64,000 bases of DNA from Amycolatopsis antarctica (GTDB taxonomy: Bacteria; Actinomycetota; Actinomycetes; Mycobacteriales; Pseudonocardiaceae), in assembly GCF_002262875.1 (NCBI RefSeq), contig NZ_NKYE01000016.1, positions 1 through 64,000 of the forward strand. The letters are read 5' to 3'. A program made the translations under genes and the position numbers. How positions within the stretch are numbered: the stretch's first letter is position 1; each line of letters starts with the position of its first letter. Positions 50,816 through 59,693 of the stretch are shown piece after piece. The notes below the pieces were generated by a model. That model saw only the letters and a list, made by a program, of their open reading frames with translations. It was not told where the DNA came from and made no database searches.

Positions 50816-52048
50816 TCAGTGCAACAGCAGCAGCACCTGTAGCTCGCCGACGAGCCCCCCGATGATCGCGCCGACGGCGATCAGTTTCCACTCGTCCTGC
50901 CGGAACGCCGGGCGCAGCAGCTCCTCGAACTCCATCGGGCTGAGCTTGCGCATCCGGTCGACGATGGTGTTGCGGACGTCCAGCGCGTTCGTCGCGTACG
51001 TCTCCGCGTGGTGGATGGTGCTCGGGACGAGTTCGGCCGCGCGCCGGGCGGCGGTCCGCTTCATCTCCTGGAAGTTGCGCGACCCGACCGCGACGGCCAC
51101 GAACGGCTTGACGACGCTGGCCTGCGTGTCGATGGTCCGCCGCACCTCGCGGGTGATGATCTCGAACAGCCGGTCCGACTTCGGCCCGTTCAGTACGCCT
51201 TCGAGAATGTTGGGGATGGTGATGATCTCCGAGGCGATCATGTCGCCGTAGTCGGCGGCGACCTGATCCTTGCGCTTCTGGAACACTCCCTGCCAGGTGT
51301 AGAAGCCGAAGAAGCGGCGCGGCTCGCGCGGCAGGAAGATCATCTTCAGCGCGAGCCAGTCGGTGAACCAGCCGATCAGCACACCGAACAGCGGGAGCAC
51401 GATCGGCGACTTGGTCAGCGCCCAGACGGCGAGCTGGACGAAGCCGAGCGCGAAACCGAACACGATGCCGGAGCGGGCGATGAAGCGCATCTCCGGCCGG
51501 GAGATGTCCCGGATCAGCCGGTTCAGCAGTTCCTTGTCCCGCACCAGGTTCGTCACGACCATGTGCTTGAGGTCCAGCACGTCGTCGATGTTCTCGGAGA
51601 TCTCCCGCATGATCTTGGCGATCGCCTTCGGGGCCTCCGCCTGGATGCGGCTGAGCAGCAGTTGCTGCGCGCCGTTCGGCAACATCTCCCACAGCCGTGG
51701 CTGGTACTGCTCCATCACCTCGCGGGTGACGTCCTCGACCACGCGCAGCAGCGGGGCCTCGATCTCCTTCGCGACCTGCTCGGGATCCAGGCGCGCGAAG
51801 ATCTCCTTCGGATCGACGAGGTTCTCGGTGAGCATTTCGGTGGCGGTCGCCGCCATCCGCGGGGCGTTCGCGGGCAGCACGCCCTGCCAGCCGAGCAGCG
51901 GTTTGATCCCGACGAACTCGATCGGCCGGAACATCATCTCGATCGCGACGCGCTTGGTGACGTAGCCGATCAGGGCGGCGATGAAGGGCATGCTCGCGTA
52001 CACGACCCAGTGCTCGGCCAGATCGGCGAGAATCGCGTCGACGTCCAA
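50816..52048 (-). CDS. DUF445 family membrane protein (copy 2)
   Basis: The 410-residue paralogue of copy 1 has the same start (DVDAILADLAEHW against VDAILADLEQHW) and the same end (LIAVGAIIGGLVGELQVLLLLH). The likely start is TTG 52048, 6 nt after GGGAGG; it aligns with the start of copy 1, whereas GTG 52117 would add 23 unmatched residues. TACGGT lies upstream and could be the -10. The pair may form a heteromeric membrane complex; the role is unknown. Confidence 0.85.
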   Translation of the reverse strand: MDVDAILADLAEHWVVYASMPFIAALIGYVTKRVAIEMMFRPIEFVGIKPLLGWQGVLPANAPRMAATATEMLTENLVDPKEIFARLDPEQVAKEIEAPLLRVVEDVTREVMEQYQPRLWEMLPNGAQQLLLSRIQAEAPKAIAKIMREISENIDDVLDLKHMVVTNLVRDKELLNRLIRDISRPEMRFIARSGIVFGFALGFVQLAVWALTKSPIVLPLFGVLIGWFTDWLALKMIFLPREPRRFFGFYTWQGVFQKRKDQVAADYGDMIASEIITIPNILEGVLNGPKSDRLFEIITREVRRTIDTQASVVKPFVAVAVGSRNFQEMKRTAARRAAELVPSTIHHAETYATNALDVRNTIVDRMRKLSPMEFEELLRPAFRQDEWKLIAVGAIIGGLVGELQVLLLLH

Positions 52049-52164
52049 CCCCGGCCTCCCTACTCCCTGGTAGACCGTAGCTGTCTCACCCGGTCGGTGG
52101 GCAAGCCGGAGTCGCACTGTTCGCCTGGCCGGACCCGTCGCCCCGGCGGATCACCGCGCCGGCG

Positions 52165-53601
52165 TCAGAACTGCTCGTACAGGAACGGGCTGAAGGTTCC
52201 GGTGGCGACGAGGATCGCGGCGTAGGCGATGCCGACGGTCATCACGGTCACCCGGATCGCGGTGGCCGCCGTCGCGCGGGAGGACTCCAGCAGCGGCCCG
52301 GTTACCGGGTGCGCGGGCAGGAACACGACCCCCAGCGCGGCGAGCATGATCACCAGGCGCTGGTTGGTCAGCGCGGAGTCGACCACGTCGGATAGGCCGT
52401 CCAGGTCCGGCAGCAGCATGTGCCCGATCATCGTCAGCGCCTGCCCCAGGTCCGGTGCGCGGAAGAACACCCAGCCGAACACCACCAGCAGCAGCGTCAG
52501 CGCCCGCCTGCCGGTCCGCGGGAGCGTGCGGTCCGGTGTGACGTCCCAGCCGAACGCCCGCTCCGCGATCAGCAGCGCCCCGTGGAACAGCCCCCACACC
52601 AGGAAGGTCCATTCCGCCCCGTGCCAGAAACCCGTCAGCACGAACACGATCGTCAGGTTGCGGTACGTGCTGCGCCGTCCGCCGCGGTTGCCGCCGAGCG
52701 GGATGTAGACGTAGTCGCGGAACCAGCGGGACAGCGACATGTGCCAGCGTCGCCAGAACTCCGTGACGGTGACCGAGGAGTACGGGCGGGCGAAGTTCTC
52801 CGGCAGCCGGAATCCCAGCATCCGGGCCAGCCCGATCGCCATGTCGGAGTAGCCGGAGAAGTCGAAGTAGAGCTGCAGCGTGTACCCGATCGCGCCGAGC
52901 CACGCCATCGCGAAGGTCATCTCGCCGGCGGGGGTGGCGAAGCAGGCGTCCACCATCGGCGCGATCGAGTCGGCGATGACGGCCTTCTTGCACAGCCCGA
53001 GCGCGAACCGGGGGAACCCGGCGGCGATGTCGTCGAGACGGTGGTTCCGGTGCTGCGGGAGCTGGTCGGCGATCTCCCGGTAACGCACGATCGGCCCGGC
53101 GACGAGCTGCGGGAACATCGAGATGTACGTGGCGAACGAGACCGGATTGCGCAGTGCGCGGCGTTCCCCGCGATAGATGTCGACCACGTACGAGATGTGG
53201 TGGAAGGTGAAGAACGAGATGCCGATCGTCATGGCGAGGTCGACGACCGGGAAGCTGCCGCCGAGCAGCCTGGCCAGCAGGTCGAACTGCTCGGTGGCGA
53301 AACCGGCGTACTTCCAGATCACCAGTACCGCGACGTCGAAGCCGACGACGCCGATCAGGATCCGCCGCCGCCTGCCGGAGGTGCGGGTGTCCCATTCGTC
53401 CGGCTCCAGCGCGGTCCCGGCGAGGAAGTTGACGATCATGCAGGTGAGCAGGAGCAGCACCGAGGCGCCCGCCCCGCTGGTGTAGAAGATCAGGCTGCCC
53501 AGCGCCACGATGCCGTTGCGCCAGCTCCTCGGGAGCACCAGCACGGCGAGCAGCAACGCCGGCATGAAGTACCAGAGGAACAACGGCGAGACGAACGACA
53601 T
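52165..53601 (-). CDS. MBOAT-family O-acyltransferase (AlgI-like)
   Basis: A 478-residue polytopic membrane protein with about 11 hydrophobic segments. The MBOAT hallmarks are FWRRWHMSLSRWFRDYVYIPLGG split by the reaction-centre residues, and the buried His in FVLTGFWHGAEW. AlgI-type proteins carry acetyl groups across the membrane for acetylation of exopolysaccharide or wall polymers by AlgX/AlgJ partners. The likely partner is at 48062-49372, separated by the two DUF445 genes. ATG 53601 follows GGAGC. Confidence 0.92.
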   Translation of the reverse strand: MSFVSPLFLWYFMPALLLAVLVLPRSWRNGIVALGSLIFYTSGAGASVLLLLTCMIVNFLAGTALEPDEWDTRTSGRRRRILIGVVGFDVAVLVIWKYAGFATEQFDLLARLLGGSFPVVDLAMTIGISFFTFHHISYVVDIYRGERRALRNPVSFATYISMFPQLVAGPIVRYREIADQLPQHRNHRLDDIAAGFPRFALGLCKKAVIADSIAPMVDACFATPAGEMTFAMAWLGAIGYTLQLYFDFSGYSDMAIGLARMLGFRLPENFARPYSSVTVTEFWRRWHMSLSRWFRDYVYIPLGGNRGGRRSTYRNLTIVFVLTGFWHGAEWTFLVWGLFHGALLIAERAFGWDVTPDRTLPRTGRRALTLLLVVFGWVFFRAPDLGQALTMIGHMLLPDLDGLSDVVDSALTNQRLVIMLAALGVVFLPAHPVTGPLLESSRATAATAIRVTVMTVGIAYAAILVATGTFSPFLYEQF

Positions 53602-53724
53602 CGATGCTCCGGGCCCCCTGGTCACGAATCTGCTCCGAGACCATAACCGACGTACCGGCGCCGTCCGCCGGAAACCGTGCGGCGGTCCGGCCGGACCGGC
53701 CGAACGGACCGCCGCGCGGGCGGC

Positions 53725-54618
53725 TCAGCCGAGTACCACGCCCGCGTAGCCGTACTCGTTCTGGAAGTAGGCCAGCAGCGTGCTCGCGCTCGCGCGGTGC
53801 ACCTGACCCGCCGCGGCGGGATCGAGCACCAGGTACTCACCGTTCTCGTGGGCCGCGACCGTGAGGAAGTGCGGGACCACGCCGGTCGACCACGGCAGGT
53901 CCTTCGTGTTCCCGGCCAGCACGGCCGGGCTGCCGGCGCGCACCCGTGCCAGGATCGCGTCCAGATCGTCCCGGATCACCGTCGAGGACACGTCGTTGGC
54001 CGCCAGCGCCTCGACCACGTCCGTCTCGACCGTGCCGAATACGTCGGGATCCTGGTAACCGGGGTCGTAACCCATGTCGGCGCGGGCCTGGTTGATGGCG
54101 CTCACCTGGGAGGCACCCCAGCCGCGCGGGGTGACGCCGTGCGCGAGCAGAGCGGTCACCACGCTGGTCGGACCGCAGTCCTCGCCCTGGTTCGGCTGGC
54201 CCTGGAACTGCGAGACGGGAACCAGGTCGTCGATGCCGCCACCGTCGCCGCAGTCCGGGACGCCCGGGATGCGCCCGTCGTGCCCGGTGTCCAGGTAGGC
54301 GTCGGCGAGATAGCCCCCGAGCGCCGGGACGTAGTCCCAGAGGTCGCTGCTCCAGCCGTTGGTGTTGGTCACCGGCTGCCCCTGTTCCTGGCAGCCGATG
54401 TCGACGGTGTCGCCGTCCCGGACCGGCCCGAGCGAACCGCTCTCGCTGGTCGCCTGCTGCCGGACGCTCAGGCCGTCGCCGTCGGTGTCGCCCACCGTGG
54501 CGGTCGCCGCCGAGGCGGTACCGGTGACACCGAGCGTCGCGGCGGCGGCGAGGGCGAGGGTGGCCGCCACCCGGCGGATCGCCCGCCGCGGTGCCTGGCA
54601 CTCTGACAGAACTGACAT
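53725..54618 (-). CDS. Secreted C39-like cysteine peptidase with SH3-type domain
   Basis: A 297-residue exported protein: Arg-rich signal peptide (to about residue 37, TGTASA), a bacterial SH3-like domain (about 40-100, GDTDGDGLSVRQQATSESGS), then a C39-like peptidase domain. Catalytic residues are C148 (GEDCGPTSV), H250 (VPHFLTVAA) and D266 (LVLDPA). SH3 domains usually bind cell wall, so it may process wall or extracellular proteins. ATG 54618 follows GGAGG. An 8-bp inverted repeat, CGGAATTG/CAATTCCG (54724-54757), lies about 105 bp upstream. Confidence 0.83.
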   Translation of the reverse strand: MSVLSECQAPRRAIRRVAATLALAAAATLGVTGTASAATATVGDTDGDGLSVRQQATSESGSLGPVRDGDTVDIGCQEQGQPVTNTNGWSSDLWDYVPALGGYLADAYLDTGHDGRIPGVPDCGDGGGIDDLVPVSQFQGQPNQGEDCGPTSVVTALLAHGVTPRGWGASQVSAINQARADMGYDPGYQDPDVFGTVETDVVEALAANDVSSTVIRDDLDAILARVRAGSPAVLAGNTKDLPWSTGVVPHFLTVAAHENGEYLVLDPAAAGQVHRASASTLLAYFQNEYGYAGVVLG

Positions 54619-54800
54619 GCGGTCCTCCGAGGTGTTCGTTCGCCACCCGTGGCCGGGAGCGCTCCGGAAGGACAATTCCCGAATTGGGCTCATTCGGTGT
54701 GGGAAAGCACCGGAATGCCATCACGGAATTGGCTGGTGCAAACGGGAAACAATTCCGGATGACGGCCGAATGGTGCTTTCAGGGCAACGGCCGCGGCCGT

Positions 54801-55238
54801 TCAGTCGGAGGTCGCGCCCGCGTCGGTCGCCGTGCCGAAATCCCATACGAACAGGGTTTCCCCGTCGTACTCGCCGCCCGCGCTCAGATACGTCAGCCTG
54901 GCGGCGTCGTTCTCCTTCTCGATCAGCACCCACATGTCGTAGCAACCGGCGGTACGGGCCAGCGCCGCCAGCCGGTCGATCAGCGCGCTCGCGATGCCAC
55001 GGCGCCGGTAGTCCGGCAGTACGCCCAGTTCGTACAGGATCATCTCCACTCCCTTGTCGGGGTGGAGCAGTTCGATTCCGGTGACCATGCCGACCGCGAT
55101 TCCATCGGAATAGGCGAGCAGCAGATGGTGCCCTGCTCGGTCGAGAAAACGTTGCGTCCATTCCGGGGCGGGTGCGTCGTCGAACAGTTCCCCCGCCGCG
55201 AGAACGTCGGCGGCGTCGGTGATCCGTCGGATGTCCAT
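54801..55238 (-). CDS. GNAT acetyltransferase resembling AAC(3)-I
   Basis: A 145-residue GNAT-fold enzyme. The acetyl-CoA loop is VLPDYRRRGIASALIDRL, and the segment MILYELGVLPDYRRRGIA resembles the AAC(3)-I group of aminoglycoside acetyltransferases (MEMFLYELAV...). A true resistance function is only possible; many such housekeeping relatives act on other amines. ATG 55238 is 7 nt after TACCGT. It is read with no visible partner, just upstream of the C39 gene. Confidence 0.8.
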   Translation of the reverse strand: MDIRRITDAADVLAAGELFDDAPAPEWTQRFLDRAGHHLLLAYSDGIAVGMVTGIELLHPDKGVEMILYELGVLPDYRRRGIASALIDRLAALARTAGCYDMWVLIEKENDAARLTYLSAGGEYDGETLFVWDFGTATDAGATSD

Positions 55239-55279
55239 TCGGTACACGGTAGTCCGCCCGCGTGGCCGGTGGCGGAGCC

Positions 55280-56236
55280 TCAGACCCGGCCCGCGACCCG
55301 CCTGCGCCGCGCGACCTCGGCCAGCAGGACGCCGGCGGCGACGGAGGCGTTCAGCGACTCGACGCCCGCCGACATCGGGATCGACACGGTGGCGTCGCAG
55401 GTCTCGCGCACCAGCCTGGACAGGCCGCGCCCCTCCGAGCCGACGACGATCACCAGCGGCCCGGTGGCCAGGCCGAGCTTGTCGATGTCGACCGTGCCGT
55501 CCGCGTCGAGGCCGACGATCATCAACCCCTCCGCCGCCCACGCCTTGAGCTGACGGGTCAGGTTGGTCGCGATCGCCACCGGCAGTTTCGCCGCGGTTCC
55601 GGCGCTGGTCCGCCACGCCACGGCCGTCATGCCCGCGCTGCGACGGCCCGGCAGGAGGACGCCCTGCGCGCCGAATGCCGCGGCCGAACGGATCACCGCG
55701 CCGAGGTTGCGCGGGTCGGTCACGCCGTCCAGTGCCACCAGCAGTGGCGGCTCGCCGGAATCGGCCGACGCGCTCAGCAGCTCGTCCGGGTGGGCGTAAT
55801 CGAAGGGCGGGACCTGGAGGCCGAGGCCCTGGTGCATCGCCCGGCCGGTCTTGCGGTCCAGTTCCTCGCGCGGGATCTCCAGGATCGAGATGCCCTTGTC
55901 GCCCGCCCGCTGGACGGCCTCGCTGACCCGGTCGTCGGCGTCGATGTTCAGCGCCACGTACAGCGCGGTGGCCGGGACGTCGGCGCGCAGCGACTCGACC
56001 ACCGGGTTACGCCCGGCGATGATCTCGGGTCCCTCGGAACGCTTCTCCCGCGACTTCTGCGCACGGTCCCGTGCGGCCGCCGCCCGCTGCTTCGGGTGGC
56101 CGGGACGCTGGTCGGCGCGCGGCGTCGGCCCCTTGCCCTCAAGGCTCTTGCGACGCTCACCGCCGGAACCCTTGACCTGGCCCTTCTTCGTGCCGTCCTT
56201 GCGAACGGCGCCACGTCGCTGCGAATTGCCTGCCAT
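55280..56236 (-). CDS. rlmB: 23S rRNA (guanosine-2'-O-)-methyltransferase RlmB/TsnR-type
   Basis: Methylates the 2'-OH of a 23S rRNA guanosine. The 318-residue product has an Arg/Lys/Gly-rich N-terminal tail (about 1-75), an L30e-like substrate-binding domain (IIAGRNPVVESLRA) and a C-terminal SPOUT knot (ALDGVTDPRNLGAVIRSAAAFG, VVGSEGRGLSRLVRETC). Its start abuts the cysS stop (1 bp apart), so the two genes are co-transcribed, as in M. tuberculosis Rv3579c/Rv3580c. Confidence 0.95.
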   Translation of the reverse strand: MAGNSQRRGAVRKDGTKKGQVKGSGGERRKSLEGKGPTPRADQRPGHPKQRAAAARDRAQKSREKRSEGPEIIAGRNPVVESLRADVPATALYVALNIDADDRVSEAVQRAGDKGISILEIPREELDRKTGRAMHQGLGLQVPPFDYAHPDELLSASADSGEPPLLVALDGVTDPRNLGAVIRSAAAFGAQGVLLPGRRSAGMTAVAWRTSAGTAAKLPVAIATNLTRQLKAWAAEGLMIVGLDADGTVDIDKLGLATGPLVIVVGSEGRGLSRLVRETCDATVSIPMSAGVESLNASVAAGVLLAEVARRRRVAGRV

Positions 56237-57631
56237 CTAAGCGTCCTTGACTGTCCACTTGGGACCGTTGGGGGTGTCTTCGACCACGATTCCCGCGTGC
56301 AGCAAGCGATCGCGGACCGCGTCGGCCCGGGAGAAGTCCTTCTCTGCACGGGCGCGCTGGCGCTCGTCCAGCATGCCCGCGATGAGCTCGCCCAGCGCGT
56401 GGTGCTCGGGCTCGGCCGAGGAGCCCGCCGTGGACCAGCGCCCGTCGAGCGGGTCGATGCCGAGCACGCCCGTCATGGCGCGCACGGCGGAGGCGAGTTC
56501 CAGCGCCCTCGCGGTGTCGCCCTCGGCCAGCGCGCTGTTACCTGCGCGCACGGTGTCGTAGACCACGCCGAACGCCTGCGGGGTGCCCAGGTCGTCGTCC
56601 AGCGCGGCGGCGAAAGCGGGAACGACCGAGCCGACCGGCAGTTCGCCGCCGTCGGCCTCGGCCACCCTGGCCAGGAAGGTCTCGATGCGCTGATACCCCT
56701 GCGCGGACTCGGCCAGCGCCTCGGGGGAGTACTCGATCGTGGAGCGGTAGTGCGGCTGGATCAGGTACGCCCGCAGTTCCACCGCGCGGTAGGTACGCAG
56801 CATCTCCGGGATGGCCACCACGTTGCCCAGCGACTTCGACATCTTCTCGCCGGACATGGTGACCCAGCCGTTGTGCAGCCAGAACCGCGCGAACGGATCA
56901 CCGGCGGCGTTCGACTGGGCCCGCTCGTTCTCGTGGTGCGGGAACACCAGGTCGACGCCGCCACCGTGGATGTCGAACTCGGGGCCGAGATAGGCGCTCG
57001 CCATCGCCGAGCATTCGAGGTGCCAGCCGGGGCGGCCGTCGCCCCACGGGGTCGGCCAGGACGGCTCGCCCGGCTTCGCCGTCTTCCACAGCGTGAAATC
57101 GCGCGGGTCCCGCTTGCCCTGACCCTGACTCTCGCCCTGTTGCACGTCGTCCGGCTTCTGCCCGGACAGCTCGCCGTAACCGGGGAACGAGGCGACGGAG
57201 AAGTACACGTCGCCGCCCTCGGCATAGGCGTGCCCGGACTCGATCAGCCGCTCCATCAGCCGCACCATCTGCGTCACGTGGCCGGTGGCCCGTGGCGCGA
57301 TCGACGGCGGCAGGCAGCCCAGCGCGGTGTAGGCGTCCTCGAACTCGCGCTCGTGCGTCGCCGCCCACTCCCACCACGGCCTGTCCGCGTCGGCGGCCTT
57401 GGTGAGGATCTTGTCGTCGATGTCGGTGACGTTCCGCACGAAAAGCACGTCGAGTCCACTGTGGACCAGCCAGCGGCGGAGGACGTCGTAGTTCAGGACG
57501 CTGCGCACGTGCCCGATGTGCGGGGTGCCCTGCACGGTGGCCCCACACACGTACATGGACGCAGTTCCACTACGGGCGGGATGGAACTCCCGCACGCCCC
57601 TGGTCGCCGTGTCGTATAGGTGTAGTGCCAC
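56237..57631 (-). CDS. cysS: Cysteinyl-tRNA synthetase
   Basis: The 464-residue class I synthetase has the HIGH motif in GTPHIGHVRS and KMSKS in SGEKMSKSLGN, and zinc-binding residues near MYVCGATVQ and HLECSAMA. GTG 57631 has no ribosome binding site; TACCAT lies exactly 6 nt upstream, so it is probably leaderless. rlmB follows immediately. In mycobacteria ispF lies upstream; here a HAD gene separates the two. Confidence 0.97.
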   Translation of the reverse strand: MALHLYDTATRGVREFHPARSGTASMYVCGATVQGTPHIGHVRSVLNYDVLRRWLVHSGLDVLFVRNVTDIDDKILTKAADADRPWWEWAATHEREFEDAYTALGCLPPSIAPRATGHVTQMVRLMERLIESGHAYAEGGDVYFSVASFPGYGELSGQKPDDVQQGESQGQGKRDPRDFTLWKTAKPGEPSWPTPWGDGRPGWHLECSAMASAYLGPEFDIHGGGVDLVFPHHENERAQSNAAGDPFARFWLHNGWVTMSGEKMSKSLGNVVAIPEMLRTYRAVELRAYLIQPHYRSTIEYSPEALAESAQGYQRIETFLARVAEADGGELPVGSVVPAFAAALDDDLGTPQAFGVVYDTVRAGNSALAEGDTARALELASAVRAMTGVLGIDPLDGRWSTAGSSAEPEHHALGELIAGMLDERQRARAEKDFSRADAVRDRLLHAGIVVEDTPNGPKWTVKDA

Positions 57632-57637
57632 GCGGGA

Positions 57638-57643
57638 ATGGTA
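57638..57643 (-). promoter_or_regulatory. -10 hexamer of a leaderless promoter (cysS)
   Basis: TACCAT on the minus strand ends 6 nt before GTG 57631. Confidence 0.5.
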
Positions 57644-57738
57644 CGGGGCGCCGCACGGCCGCGTCGCGTCGCCGGGTACTTCGCCCGCCGTGGGCACCCG
57701 GCCGGGCCCCGCGGTGCTGACCAGCCGCTGGACGCGCC

Positions 57739-58425
57739 CTACAGTGCCCCGTGCTCCCGCAACGCCGCGAGCAGGCCGTCCGTGCGCTCGGCGGTGGGCA
57801 ACGGCTCGACCAGTGCGAAGTCGCAGCCCAGCGCCCGGGCGCCGCCGTCGGCCTCCTCGGCGTCCCCGACCATCAACGCGTCCGGCCCGTCAACGCCGAG
57901 CGCCTCCAGCGCCACCCGGAAGATCCCCGGCTCCGGCTTGATGACGCCCTCCTCGAACGAGAGCACGAACTTCTCCACGTACGCGTCCAGGCCCCTCGCG
58001 CTGAAGGCCGGTCGGATGTCGAACGCGATGTTGCTGACCACGGCGACCCGGATTCCCTTGTCCGACAAGGCTTTCAATACCGGCTCGGCGTCCGGGTACG
58101 GCGTCCACCGCGCGGGGTCGACGAGCCGCGAGTACAACGCCTTCGCCTGCTCCACGCGCGGCACGCCGGACTGCCGCAGCACCTCCGCGTACACCTTCGC
58201 GTGCAGGGCGGGGTCGAGGTCCCGGTTCTCCCAGGCGTGCCGGTGCTCCTCGTCAAGCTCCACGACCTGGCCGACCGGTGCAGTCATCTTGCGCATCAGC
58301 TCCGCCTGCGCCTCGATGTCGAGCGGGTCGCCGCCGGTGTCGGTCAGCTCGGTCAGCCAGCTCTCGTCCTGCTCGAGCCGGAAAAGCGTCCCGGAGAAGT
58401 CGAACAACACTGCTTTCGGCGCCAT
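57739..58425 (-). CDS. HAD-superfamily hydrolase
   Basis: A 228-residue HAD-fold protein with a helical cap. Motif I is LFDFSGTLF, where the usual second Asp is Ser11; motif II is AVVSN, the Lys is in EGVIKPEPGIF, and motif IV is MVGDAEEAD. Members act as phosphatases, phosphonatases or dehalogenases; Ser in place of the acid makes an ordinary phosphatase less certain. The ATG is 7 nt after TAGTGT, so it is probably leaderless. It is inserted between cysS and ispF. Confidence 0.87.
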   Translation of the reverse strand: MAPKAVLFDFSGTLFRLEQDESWLTELTDTGGDPLDIEAQAELMRKMTAPVGQVVELDEEHRHAWENRDLDPALHAKVYAEVLRQSGVPRVEQAKALYSRLVDPARWTPYPDAEPVLKALSDKGIRVAVVSNIAFDIRPAFSARGLDAYVEKFVLSFEEGVIKPEPGIFRVALEALGVDGPDALMVGDAEEADGGARALGCDFALVEPLPTAERTDGLLAALREHGAL

Positions 58426-58432
58426 GCCGCGG

Positions 58433-58438
58433 ACACTA
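58433..58438 (-). promoter_or_regulatory. -10 hexamer of a leaderless promoter (HAD hydrolase)
   Basis: TAGTGT on the minus strand ends 7 nt before ATG 58425. Confidence 0.45.
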
Positions 58439-58477
58439 CCGGCCCGCGACCCCCCGGCCCGGCGATGTTGACCGGGG

Positions 58478-58981
58478 TCACTCGACGCTCACCCGGCCGG
58501 ACGCACCGGGTGTGTTCACCGGCAGCAGGAGCAGCGCGGTCGCGATCGCCGCGATGCCCTCGCCGCGGCCGGTCAGCCCGAGGCCGTCCGTGGTGGTCCC
58601 GGCGACCGACACCGGGCCGCCCGCGGCCTCACCCAGCACGCGCTGGGCCTCCCGGCGGCGGGTGCCGATGCGCGGCCGGTTGCCGATCACCTGCACGCTC
58701 GCGTTCCCGAGGCGGTAACCGGCCTGCTCGACACGTCCGCGCACCTCGGTGAGCAACTCGATGCCGTGCGCACCAGACCAGCGGGGGTCCCCGGTGCCGA
58801 AGACCGCGCCGAGATCGCCCAGCGCGGCGGCGGAGAGCATGGCATCGCACAGGGCGTGCGCGGCGACGTCGCCGTCCGAATGCCCGGAACAACCGTCGAC
58901 GCCCTCCCAGAGGAGCCCGGCGATCCAGCACTCCCGTCCCGCCTCGACGGGATGGACGTCGACACCCTGGCCGATTCTCAC
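58478..58981 (-). CDS. ispF: 2-C-methyl-D-erythritol 2,4-cyclodiphosphate synthase
   Basis: Fifth enzyme of the MEP isoprenoid pathway; a trimer with an active site at the subunit interface. The 167-residue product has the zinc ligands D8, H10 (GQGVDVHP) and H42, and the HSDGDVAAHALCDA block. The C-terminal TTT motif reads GTTTDGLGLTGRGEGI, where the common Glu-Lys after TTT is Asp-Gly. GTG 58981 overlaps the ispD stop (GTGA), so translation is coupled. Confidence 0.95.
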   Translation of the reverse strand: MRIGQGVDVHPVEAGRECWIAGLLWEGVDGCSGHSDGDVAAHALCDAMLSAAALGDLGAVFGTGDPRWSGAHGIELLTEVRGRVEQAGYRLGNASVQVIGNRPRIGTRRREAQRVLGEAAGGPVSVAGTTTDGLGLTGRGEGIAAIATALLLLPVNTPGASGRVSVE

Positions 58982-59667
58982 GGACTTCCCTCCACAGTGG
59001 ATCTTCCCGGCGACCTTTCCGGGGACTTCTCCGTGTCCGCGGCGAACGCCGCCGCGACCGTGACGTCGAACTCGGTCACCACCCGCATCCCGTGCGGATG
59101 CCCGTCGACGGTGTGCGTCCGTCCCCCCAGCCAGGCGAGCGGGTCAGCCGGCGCGTCGCCGGCGAGCAGCGTCGCGGCACGGAAACCCCGCGGCGACTGG
59201 ACGCAGCGCAGTCCCGCGCGATCCCGGGTGCCGGTGACCACGCCGTCGGCGTCGATCACCTTGATGGTGTCGGTCACCGGCTCGACGGGCACCGCGGCCG
59301 GCGCCCCCGCGCGGATCGCCGCGACGACCTCACGCACCGGGCCGGGGGGTGTGAACGCCCGGGCCGGATCGTGCACCAGCACCACGTCGTCCTCTGCGAG
59401 GTCGCCCGAACGCAGAAAGAGCCGCACCGAGTCGGTGCGGCTCGTGCCACCGGCGATCACCCGGACACGGGTGCGCGCAGGAGGTTCCGCGTACTTCACG
59501 TCGTGCAGTGCCGCCACACAGGCGGCACGCGCATGAGCAGGGACGAGCACGAGGATCAGGTCTGGACAACCTGATTCGAGCAGGCCACGTACCGCATGCA
59601 CCAGTAACGGCTCACCATGAACCGCGGACAGAACTCCTGGGACAGCACCGTCTTCCCGGCATTCCAC
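58978..59667 (-). CDS. ispD: IspD-like cytidylyltransferase with a degenerate CTP-binding loop
   Basis: By position and by the core (VHGEPLLVHAVRGLL, VIAGGTSRTDSV, VLVHDPARAFTPP, GLRCVQSPRGF) this is IspD, which makes CDP-methylerythritol. But the N-terminal PAAGxGxRxxxxxPK loop that binds CTP is absent: the frame reads SVIALVPVECREDGAVPGVL at the matching place. The usual TDDAS segment before the final strand is also missing. GTG 59667 is the only canonical start; CTG 59691, 2 nt after the carD stop, would be needed to include the first strand. Length 229 residues. Confidence 0.85.
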   Translation of the reverse strand: MECREDGAVPGVLSAVHGEPLLVHAVRGLLESGCPDLILVLVPAHARAACVAALHDVKYAEPPARTRVRVIAGGTSRTDSVRLFLRSGDLAEDDVVLVHDPARAFTPPGPVREVVAAIRAGAPAAVPVEPVTDTIKVIDADGVVTGTRDRAGLRCVQSPRGFRAATLLAGDAPADPLAWLGGRTHTVDGHPHGMRVVTEFDVTVAAAFAADTEKSPERSPGRSTVEGSP

Positions 59668-59693
59668 CGGGACGAGTGCGATGACGCTCAGGG

